Source: an uncultured Collinsella sp. (GTDB lineage: Bacteria; Actinomycetota; Coriobacteriia; Coriobacteriales; Coriobacteriaceae). Taken from it: 31,857 bases of DNA. The translations under genes were made by a program, and so were the position numbers. The notes under the pieces are model-generated. The model saw only the letters and a program-made list of their open reading frames with translations, ran no database searches and was not told where the DNA came from. Each line of letters begins with the position of its first letter. Position 1 is the first letter of the stretch. Of this stretch, positions 22,925 to 28,670 are shown in pieces. Location of the stretch: the NCBI GenBank assembly GCA_902490325.1, contig CABUDJ010000016.1, positions 1-31,857 of the forward strand. Reading direction: 5' to 3'.

Positions 22925-23179
22925 CGGCGTGTAAAAGAAACGAGCCCGCATCCCTGGGGGACGCGGGCTCGTAAAAACCAAATGGTAGGGGCGGTGGGAC
23001 GTCCGCGCATTTGCTGCGCAAATACGCACCGGCTTCGGCCGCCTGTCGGCGCCCTCGCCGGCTCGCTACGGACGCTGCGCGTCCGCTTAACGCTCGCCCC
23101 CTCGCGGGTTCGAGTCCCACCGGCATCTAAAAGAAGCGAGCCCGCATCCCTGGGGAACACGGGCTCGCAAGCAATCACA
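22925..23179 (-). other. tRNA-like remnants and duplicated terminator downstream of tRNA-Leu
   Basis: 22983-23000 repeats exactly the last 18 bases of tRNA-Leu (23180-23197) but continues into unrelated sequence. The hairpin segment 22925-22971 matches 23121-23167 with five differences in 47. GGGTTCGAGTCCCACC at 23106-23121 is an inverted copy of the tRNA T-arm (23190-23205) and looks like the 3' part of a plus-strand tRNA. Between the remnants, 23001-23100 holds several small consecutive GC hairpins. No complete second tRNA can be folded. Confidence 0.65.
23138..23169 (-). terminator. Terminator of tRNA-Leu
   Basis: On the minus strand, just after the tRNA, GCGAGCCCG and CGGGCTCGC bracket a loop and are followed by TTCTTTT. 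Confidence 0.7.
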
Positions 23180-23264
23180 TGGTAGGGGCGGTGGGACTCG
23201 AACCCACAATCCTTGCGGCGAGAGATTTTAAGTCTCCTGCGTATGCCAATTCCGCCACGCCCCC
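23180..23264 (-). tRNA. tRNA-Leu(UAA)
   Basis: An 85-nt gene on the minus strand with encoded CCA. The acceptor stem GGGGGCG pairs with CGCCCCT (one G-U pair). The anticodon loop CTTAAAA gives anticodon TAA on a GGAGA/TCTCT stem. The long variable arm expected for leucine and the T-arm GTGGG-TTCGAGT-CCCAC are present. A terminator follows. Confidence 0.95.
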
Positions 23265-23295
23265 GTGAGACTAGAAGTCTAGCACAAGCCGTCCG

Positions 23296-23919
23296 TTACG
23301 CGTTGACGGCCATCGAGTGTTGGCCCGACTTCTCCAGGAACTCTTGGAACTTGGCTTCGTCGCCTTTGTTCTTGTACTGCAGGGCCAGCAGGTATTCCAG
23401 GCGGCAGCTCTTGACCTTGTCGTCACCGGCATCCTTGAGCATGCGCTCCAGCTCGGGAATGTCGTTGTGGCGCTTGAGGATCATCGTGTCGTACATCAGC
23501 TGGCACTCGTGCGCGACCGCCTCGGCCTGACCGCCCTCAAAGCCCTTGATCTCGTGCAGAAGCTCCTTGGACTTTTTGCGGTCCTCCTGGCCAACATAGT
23601 AGTTAAAGGCTTTGATCACCAGGTCGACGCGCTGCATCTTGGGGAGGTTGAGTCCCAGCAGCAGGTCGAACATCTCGCTGGCGCGCTCGTGGTCCTCGCG
23701 CAGCAGATAGGAGTTCAGACGCAGGTAGTCGCGGTTGTAGCGCGGGTACAGCATGCTGGTGAGTTTGCCGTCGAGCAAACGATCGAACTCGTCCCACTGC
23801 TTGGCAGCCATAAGCTGCTGCAGACGCTTGAACGTGGTGCGTTTTTTGACGCTAAAGAACACCGACACGGCGATGCAGATGATAACGACGGCGGTCCAGA
23901 GGGTGCGGGAATCGGGCAT
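23296..23919 (-). CDS. Membrane-anchored TPR-like helical protein, function unknown
   Basis: A 207-residue protein with one N-terminal membrane helix (about residues 7-24, LWTAVVIICIAVSVFFSV), then a basic segment and a soluble, all-helical domain. Helical pairs with Leu/Ala/Tyr spacing (QQLMAAKQWDEFDRLLDGKL, then YLLREDHERASEMFDLLLGL) resemble TPR repeats, usually protein-protein interaction modules. AAGGA lies upstream of the ATG. A TATAAT -10 box is at 23975-23980 on this strand. It is a single-gene unit next to tRNA-Leu. The family could not be named. Confidence 0.7.
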   Translation of the reverse strand: MPDSRTLWTAVVIICIAVSVFFSVKKRTTFKRLQQLMAAKQWDEFDRLLDGKLTSMLYPRYNRDYLRLNSYLLREDHERASEMFDLLLGLNLPKMQRVDLVIKAFNYYVGQEDRKKSKELLHEIKGFEGGQAEAVAHECQLMYDTMILKRHNDIPELERMLKDAGDDKVKSCRLEYLLALQYKNKGDEAKFQEFLEKSGQHSMAVNA

Positions 23920-23974
23920 GTTAGGGTCCTTAGTCGCTCATAAAGCGAGCGGTATGACAACACGTACTAGATGT

Positions 23975-23980
23975 ATTATA
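23975..23980 (-). promoter_or_regulatory. -10 box for the TPR-like gene
   Basis: A consensus TATAAT on the minus strand, 56 bp upstream of the ATG at 23919. The -35 region does not match consensus well. Confidence 0.5.
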
Positions 23981-24082
23981 CGCAGCGCGCAAGCAAACTG
24001 GCATAAAAGCTCATCGAGGCCGAGTGCCATCGCTCGCTGCGGTACACTTACCTAAAGTAAACCATGAAGGGAGACATTACCT

Positions 24083-24370
24083 ATGAAGAAGATCGTTTTG
24101 GCTTGCGGTGCTGGCGCTGCTACTTCCACGCTCGTTGCCCAGAAGGTCGCTACCATGCTCGACGCCAACGGTTATGCCGGCAAGTATGAGATCGTGCAGT
24201 GCGCCATCTCCGAGGCCAAGGACGCTTGCGACGAGGGCGCCGACCTGCTGATCGCCACCACCGTTGCCCCCGAGGGCCTCACCTGCCCGTACGTGAGCGG
24301 CGTGCCCTTCATGACCGGCATGAACCGCGTCGCTGCCGAGAAGGCCGTTCTCGACGTTATGGCTCAGTAG
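24083..24370 (+). CDS. PTS galactitol-type EIIB protein (stand-alone)
   Basis: A 95-residue EIIB of the lactose/galactitol phosphocysteine family. The P-loop ACGAGAATSTLVAQKV carries the phospho-accepting Cys8. Later GADLLIATTVAPEG and PYVSGVPFMTG match GatB-like proteins. No EIIA or EIIC gene is next to it, so it must partner with components elsewhere or act as a regulatory phospho-carrier. AAGGGAGACATTACC precedes the ATG; TACACT at 24043 is a possible -10 box. The downstream VOC gene starts 11 bp later. Confidence 0.85.
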   Translation: MKKIVLACGAGAATSTLVAQKVATMLDANGYAGKYEIVQCAISEAKDACDEGADLLIATTVAPEGLTCPYVSGVPFMTGMNRVAAEKAVLDVMAQ

Positions 24371-24381
24371 GCGCTGCCTGT

Positions 24382-24756
24382 ATGAATGAGCAGAACGCCA
24401 ATCCGGTCGAGCTCTTTGGCATGCGCGTTGCCCATGTGGGCATTAACGCCACTGACCCGGCAGATGCCTTGGAGATCGCGGAGCTGTTCTCGACGATGAT
24501 GGGCCTGCCCGTTATCGAGACCCCCGTTTCGTACTTTAATGATTCGCTGGTCGAGATCATGAAGCAGAACGGTCGTGGCACCAAGGGCCACATCGGCTTT
24601 GCCGTCAACGACATCGATGCGGCCGAGAGGTGGTTTGCCGAGCGCGGGCTCGAGGTCAACGAGGAGTCGCGCGTGCTGCTGCCCGACGGCGGCACCAAGC
24701 TCGTGTACTTTAAGCGCGAGTTCGCCGGCTTCGCCGTGCATTTGTGCCGTGAGTAG
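24382..24756 (+). CDS. VOC-superfamily (glyoxalase-like) protein
   Basis: A 124-residue vicinal-oxygen-chelate fold protein. The N-terminal VAHVGINATDPADALEIAELF, central HIGFAVNDIDAAERWFAERG and C-terminal FAVHLCRE match the beta-alpha-beta-beta-beta halves. Candidate metal ligands are His (AHVGIN), Glu (VEIM), His (GHIGF) and the C-terminal HLCRE region. The substrate is unknown. There is no good RBS before the ATG at 24382, so translation may be coupled to the EIIB gene. The pairing suggests a role in a sugar or sugar-acid pathway, but this is inference. Confidence 0.75.
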   Translation: MNEQNANPVELFGMRVAHVGINATDPADALEIAELFSTMMGLPVIETPVSYFNDSLVEIMKQNGRGTKGHIGFAVNDIDAAERWFAERGLEVNEESRVLLPDGGTKLVYFKREFAGFAVHLCRE

Positions 24757-24779
24757 CGCACAAGCTGCTTTAGTTAGCA

Positions 24780-24816
24780 AAAAATGGGGTAAGGCGCGTG
24801 GCCTTGCCCCATTTTT
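24780..24816. terminator. Bidirectional terminator after the EIIB-VOC operon
   Basis: A 16-bp perfect stem, AAAAATGGGGTAAGGC with GCCTTGCCCCATTTTT, and a 5-nt loop. A and T tracts on both sides would let it work on either strand. Confidence 0.9.
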
Positions 24817-24848
24817 AATACCGAGAGGGTGACTGACGAGCTGCCGTA

Positions 24849-25036
24849 AATCGAAGGTGAATGGCTTTCCGCGAAGTGAACGAGTGAAATCGAACCCCTG
24901 GGGCATCGATGCTTTGGAGACGCCATTTCCTGCGGTTTTGTCAGGTTTTTCTTGCGATTTTGGCGCCAAAAAGTGCGGATGCTTCGGGGGTCCAAAATAG
25001 GTCGTTCACTTCGCGGAAAAGCATTCACCTTCGATT
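24849..25036. repeat. Long hairpin element, copy A
   Basis: 188 bp. Outer arms pair over about 35 nt with two mismatches (AATCGAAGGTGAATG then TTTCCGCGAAGTGAACGA). The stem continues imperfectly (ACCCCTGGGGCATC against GGATGCTTCGGGGGT) to a loop containing TTTCCTGCGGTTT. The element at 27920-28100 has the same interior but a different outermost stem. It lies between the EIIB-VOC terminator and the end of the sensor kinase gene. Confidence 0.9.
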
Positions 25037-25050
25037 CGTGAGAGGCGCCC

Positions 25051-26346
25051 CTACCGTGGCAGGCGAATCGTAAAGCGGCTGCCGACGCCCTCGACTGAGG
25101 TCACACCGATGACGCCGCCGTGGCTGTCGACGATCCACTTGGCGATGGCGAGCCCCAGACCCGAGCCCTGCGCGCCGGCATCGCGCGCGTTGTCGGCGCG
25201 GTAGAACCGTTCGAATGCGTGAGCTGCGGATTCCTGGTTCATGCCAATGCCCTCGTCCTCAACACTTATGTCGATCGTGCCCGCGCCCGCATCCGGCGTC
25301 ACGTCAAACGAGATGGATGTGCCCGCGTTCGAATACTTGGCGGCGTTCTGCACGATCACGCGCAGAGCCTGCTTCACGAGCGCCACGTCGACAGATGCGT
25401 CGCAGCGCGGGTCGTTGGCAAGCGTGGTGTCGTACGCCAGCCGATACGTGTGCTCGGTATCGATCATCTGCGATTCCTCGCATACCTCGCCGACCAGTGC
25501 GGCCAGGTTGGTATGCGCACGCCGCAGGACCGTGCGCCCGGCATCGCCGCGTGCCAAAAACAGCAGCTGTTCCACGAGCTCTTGCATGTGCTCGCTTTCG
25601 GCCTTGAGGGACGCGATGGATTCTGCCAGCACGTCCGGGTCGTCTTTGCCCCAGCGGTCGAGCATGTTCACGTAGCCCTGAATCACCGCGATGGGCGTGC
25701 GCAGCTCGTGGCTCGCGTCGTTGACAAAGCGCATCTGCTGCAGCTTGGCCTCTTGCATCTGGCGCAGCAGGCGGTTGAGCGCGACCTCGATGCTTGCCAG
25801 GTCGGCGTCGCCGGTGGTGACGCTCGGCGAGTCGACGCTTGCGCGCTCGATGGCCTGCTCCAGCGTTTCCATCTTGCCGCCGGAGAGCTGCATACGGCTG
25901 AGCTCGTCTACGCGCAGGGCCAGATCGTTGAGCGGCGCCATGGTGCGGCGCACGCGGCGGGCGCCGCCGAGCATGTTGAGCACGCTGATGACCTGCCCAC
26001 CTGCAACGACAAGATAGAGGGGCCACAGCGCGATGAGGTCCTGCGCGAGGGGGAAGGTCCTGGTGGTGCGCGCAAGCTCGACGGTATAGGTGAGCGTGGC
26101 GGGGTCCCAGCCGTGCGCGGGCGTCAACGACATGCCGTGGACGGCGGCACCGGGGATCCATCCCGCGGTAAACGCGCCGTCGGGCAGCGTTTGGTTATAG
26201 CCATAGATGAGGATCGCCGCCGCAGCAACCAGCAGCCACAGGTCGAGCCAGATGTAGCTCGCTAGGCGGCGCCACATGTAGCTCCAGTTGATGGCACGGG
26301 CGATGGAGGTGACGCGCTTGGTCTCGGCGTTACGCGCGGCAGACAT
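25051..26346 (-). CDS. Sensor histidine kinase
   Basis: A 431-residue membrane-bound kinase. Membrane helices at about 28-49 and 103-126 flank an extracytoplasmic sensor of some 55 residues (residues 50-100) that resembles no family I can name. A HAMP-like linker follows, then the H-box ASHELRTP with phospho-acceptor His213, the N-box NAAKYSN (about 334), DEGIGM (about 354) and GSGLGLAIAKWIVDSHGG (394-411). The ATG at 26346 overlaps the end of the response regulator gene by 17 bp, with GGGGTGGG just before it. A longer in-frame reading to 26508 lies inside the regulator gene in the wrong frame. Confidence 0.93.
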   Translation of the reverse strand: MSAARNAETKRVTSIARAINWSYMWRRLASYIWLDLWLLVAAAAILIYGYNQTLPDGAFTAGWIPGAAVHGMSLTPAHGWDPATLTYTVELARTTRTFPLAQDLIALWPLYLVVAGGQVISVLNMLGGARRVRRTMAPLNDLALRVDELSRMQLSGGKMETLEQAIERASVDSPSVTTGDADLASIEVALNRLLRQMQEAKLQQMRFVNDASHELRTPIAVIQGYVNMLDRWGKDDPDVLAESIASLKAESEHMQELVEQLLFLARGDAGRTVLRRAHTNLAALVGEVCEESQMIDTEHTYRLAYDTTLANDPRCDASVDVALVKQALRVIVQNAAKYSNAGTSISFDVTPDAGAGTIDISVEDEGIGMNQESAAHAFERFYRADNARDAGAQGSGLGLAIAKWIVDSHGGVIGVTSVEGVGSRFTIRLPR

Positions 26347-27115
26347 AGCCCACCCCGCGCACGGTTTGGATGATGCGGGCACCGCCGGCGTCTTCGATCT
26401 TGGCGCGCAGGTGCGCGATGTGCACGTCGACGTTGTTGGTGTCGCCCACGTATTCGTAGCCCAGCGCCTCGTGCGCGATGCGCTCGCGCGTGAGCACGGT
26501 TTCGGCATGCGTCATAAGCAGGGCGAGGACGTCGAACTCGCGGGCCGTGAGCGCGATGGGCGAGCCGCCGACCGTGACTTCGCGGCGGTCGGAATCGAGC
26601 GCGACCGAACCCACGGCGAGCGCGGCGGGGGAGGGCGCGGCAGCGGTCTGGGCCGTGTCGGTTGCCGGGGACATTGTGGCGATACCGGCGGCCGTGCCGC
26701 TCGCTACGCCAGCCCCGGCGCTGGCGCCGCCAACGCCCGAAGCCGCTCGCACGGCTTCCGAGCGCTTCAGTGCCACGCGGATCCGTGCGAACAGCTCCTC
26801 AATCGCAAATGGCTTGGTCAGGTAATCGTCGGCGCCGGCATCGAGCCCGGCCACTTTGTCCATCACGGCATCGCGCGCGGTGACCATAATCACCGGCACA
26901 TCCTTGTGCTTGCGGACACGCCGCAAGACCTCCATGCCGTTGAGCTGCGGCAACAGCACGTCGAGCAGAATCAGATCGTAGTCGCGCTCCAGCGCCAGGT
27001 CCACGGCAGTGCGGCCATCGGCGGCGTGTTCCACCTGGTAGCCCTCGTGCTCCAGCTCGAGCGTCACAAAGCGGGCGATTTTCTCCTCGTCCTCTACGAT
27101 CAGGATCCGTGCCAT
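26330..27115 (-). CDS. OmpR-family response regulator
   Basis: A 261-residue two-component regulator. The receiver domain has acidic residues at 8-10, phospho-acceptor Asp52 (LILLDVLLP), Thr79 and Lys101 (TKPF). The C-terminal winged helix (about 170-261) includes the TAREFDVLALLM, NNVDVHIAHLRAKI and IQTVRGVGYVCRA blocks. The two domains are joined by an unusually long Ala/Gly/Thr-rich linker (about 121-170); OmpR-type linkers are usually far shorter. It partners with the overlapping sensor kinase gene. Confidence 0.95.
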   Translation of the reverse strand: MARILIVEDEEKIARFVTLELEHEGYQVEHAADGRTAVDLALERDYDLILLDVLLPQLNGMEVLRRVRKHKDVPVIMVTARDAVMDKVAGLDAGADDYLTKPFAIEELFARIRVALKRSEAVRAASGVGGASAGAGVASGTAAGIATMSPATDTAQTAAAPSPAALAVGSVALDSDRREVTVGGSPIALTAREFDVLALLMTHAETVLTRERIAHEALGYEYVGDTNNVDVHIAHLRAKIEDAGGARIIQTVRGVGYVCRA

Positions 27116-27133
27116 GCGTGCCCCCGTCTGCGA

Positions 27134-27676
27134 TTACTTGTCGTCGTTGAGATTTTGCTTGATGTCGTCCGCGGCGTTAGCAGCGCTATCCATAAGGTTG
27201 TTGATGCTGCCGGGCACGTCGCCGTCGCTGTCGATGCGGTAGCGCATGCCAAAGAACAGGCCAATCAGCATCAGCCATATCGTGGCGCCCCAGGCAAACA
27301 GCGCGACGATGGGAATCAGGATGGGGATGTTGAGGATGATCGCATCGCGGCGCGTGGCGATAAACTTGGTGTCCAGACTCAGGCGGAAGAGCTTTTTGAG
27401 GTACTCCCACACGCTGTCCATCTTCTTGGAGAAGTCGGTCTTTTCGCTCGACTTTTCGTAGGCTGCCTGCGCGGCGACCATCTCGGCAGAGGGCTCATCG
27501 ACTGGCGCGGACTCGGTGGCGGCATGCGCCGACGTGGTCTGGGTCTTGCCCTGCGACTCGAGCCAAATGATGGCATCCAAAACGTTGCCGTCGGCAGCGT
27601 CGAGCGCCGCCTTGGCATCGGTGTAACTCACGTTGCACTTGGTGCGGATGGTTTCAACTTTTTCGAGGTCGTCCAT
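27134..27676 (-). CDS. UBA-like / DUF4342 membrane protein
   Basis: A 180-residue protein. Residues 1-42 form a UBA-like three-helix motif (CNVSYTDAKAALDAADGNVLDAIIWLES) like that at the start of EF-Ts. A Ser/Thr/Glu-rich spacer follows, and then a DUF4342-like part with one or two membrane segments (about 112-143, ILIPIVALFAWGATIWLMLIGLFFG) and an acidic tail. It is the first gene of the operon with the two-component system (18-bp gap), so it may influence or be controlled by that signalling pair. GAAAGGACAGGTC precedes the ATG. Confidence 0.75.
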   Translation of the reverse strand: MDDLEKVETIRTKCNVSYTDAKAALDAADGNVLDAIIWLESQGKTQTTSAHAATESAPVDEPSAEMVAAQAAYEKSSEKTDFSKKMDSVWEYLKKLFRLSLDTKFIATRRDAIILNIPILIPIVALFAWGATIWLMLIGLFFGMRYRIDSDGDVPGSINNLMDSAANAADDIKQNLNDDK

Positions 27677-27789
27677 GACCTGTCCTTTCGTTCGATGGGC
27701 GCGACGCCGGGCAATTTGCTCGGGCGCGAGCGTTGCGTTCGGCGGTTTGCGTTGCGCCGCCCCGCCCTTGGTCGAACTCTATAGTGCAG

Positions 27790-27817
27790 GTTATAGATTA
27801 AGCGATTCTTGAGCCAA
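27790..27817 (-). promoter_or_regulatory. Candidate promoter of the UBA-regulator-kinase operon
   Basis: On the minus strand TTGGCT (-35, 27812-27817) and TATAAC (-10, 27790-27795) are 16 bp apart, about 115 bp upstream of the first gene. Confidence 0.5.
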
Positions 27818-27919
27818 GATTAATGTTGGATGAGTTTTTGGGTGGTGTGAGGGAGGAGCGGAATGTGTCTATTGGGTTGCGCGGGGGAGAAACGACTCAC
27901 CTTTTGGGCTGCTGCCGAC

Positions 27920-28100
27920 GAGGTCTAATACTTTTCCCGAGAAGTGAACGAGCTAAATCGGACCCCCGAAGCATCGACACTTTAGAGGTGCCGTTTCCTG
28001 CGGTTTCGGTGCTGGAATCCTGCGATTTTGCCGACGAAAAATGTGGATGCTTCAGGGGTCCAAAAACAGACGTTCACTTCGCGGAAAAGTATTAGACCTC
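27920..28100. repeat. Long hairpin element, copy B
   Basis: 181 bp in the same orientation as copy A at 24849. Shared blocks are GAAGTGAACGAG, ACCCCCGAAGCATCGA, TTTCCTGCGGTTT, GCGATTTTG, GGATGCTTC, GGGGTCCAAAA and CGTTCACTTCGCGGAAAAG. The outermost stem, GAGGTCTAATACTTTTCC with GGAAAAGTATTAGACCTC, is perfect but unrelated in its outer part to that of copy A. It lies upstream of both the two-component operon and the NUDIX gene. Confidence 0.9.
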
Positions 28101-28196
28101 GATAGCGGGGGATGGGGTGCCGGTGCAAAACGGCGTTATGGGTTGGTCGAGCAGGTGGTTTTGAGGCGACTGGGACATGGCGGGCGGTCGATCACC

Positions 28197-28202
28197 TATA
28201 CT
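28197..28202 (+). promoter_or_regulatory. Candidate -10 box of the NUDIX gene
   Basis: TATACT lies 34 bp upstream of the ATG at 28236. A clear -35 box is not seen. Confidence 0.4.
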
Positions 28203-28235
28203 GGTTGGGCTCAACTGGAGAGGTGATAACTAGTT

Positions 28236-28631
28236 ATGAAATCAATCAATGTTGCAGCAGCGGTTATTCAGAAGGACGGAAAAATCCTGAGCTGTCAGCG
28301 CGGCTATGGCGAGTTTAAAGACGGCTGGGAATTTCCGGGCGGCAAGCTCGAGCTGGGCGAGACCGGCGAGCAGGCAATTGTGCGCGAGATTCAAGAAGAG
28401 CTCGAGGTCACGATCGGTAACCTCGACTATCTTTGCACGGTCGAACACGATTACGAGACGTTCCACCTGTCGATGCAGTGTTACCTGGCTAACATCCTTT
28501 CCGGGGAGTTCAAAGAGCACGCTCACGAGGACATGAAGTGGCTCGATACCAATAACCTGTGGGATGTCGATTGGCTTCCGGCTGACGTTAAAGTCGTTAG
28601 GGAGCTTGAAAAGAAACTCGGGCTTAAGTAA
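28236..28631 (+). CDS. NUDIX hydrolase (MutT-like)
   Basis: A 131-residue MutT-type pyrophosphohydrolase. The Nudix box spans about 36-58 (GKLELGE, then AIVREIQEELEV) and keeps the catalytic RE and EE residues, although the glycine after EE is replaced by Glu. The N-terminal NVAAAVIQKDGKILSCQRGYGEFKDGWEFPGG is typical of 8-oxo-dGTP/CTP-type MutT enzymes. Likely roles are nucleotide-pool cleaning. GGAGAGG is upstream. It is a single-gene unit with its own terminator. Confidence 0.92.
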   Translation: MKSINVAAAVIQKDGKILSCQRGYGEFKDGWEFPGGKLELGETGEQAIVREIQEELEVTIGNLDYLCTVEHDYETFHLSMQCYLANILSGEFKEHAHEDMKWLDTNNLWDVDWLPADVKVVRELEKKLGLK

Positions 28632-28632
28632 G

Positions 28633-28669
28633 AAAGGGGCGGGCGCCACATGGTGCCTCGCCCCTTTTT
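28633..28669. terminator. Bidirectional terminator between NUDIX and helicase genes
   Basis: AAAGGGGCGGGCGCCA and TGGTGCCTCGCCCCTTTT pair with a few irregular positions, followed by TTTTT. It separates two convergent genes. Confidence 0.85.
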
Positions 28670-28670
28670 G

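Noticed and set aside
22687..23178. Minus-strand ORF with an 11-residue repeat (HFPMEKRGCLP)
   Set aside because: The repeat is just the 33-bp DNA repeat translated; the frame crosses a tRNA terminator, hairpins and the ATPase promoter and lacks an RBS.
26288..27784. Plus-strand open frame of 498 codons opposite the regulator and UBA genes
   Set aside because: It runs antisense across two well-supported genes; composition is that of a shadow frame.
27823..28095. Small plus-strand ORF (90 codons) in the gap before the NUDIX gene
   Set aside because: It lies mostly within long hairpin copy B and has no RBS or similarity that I recognise.
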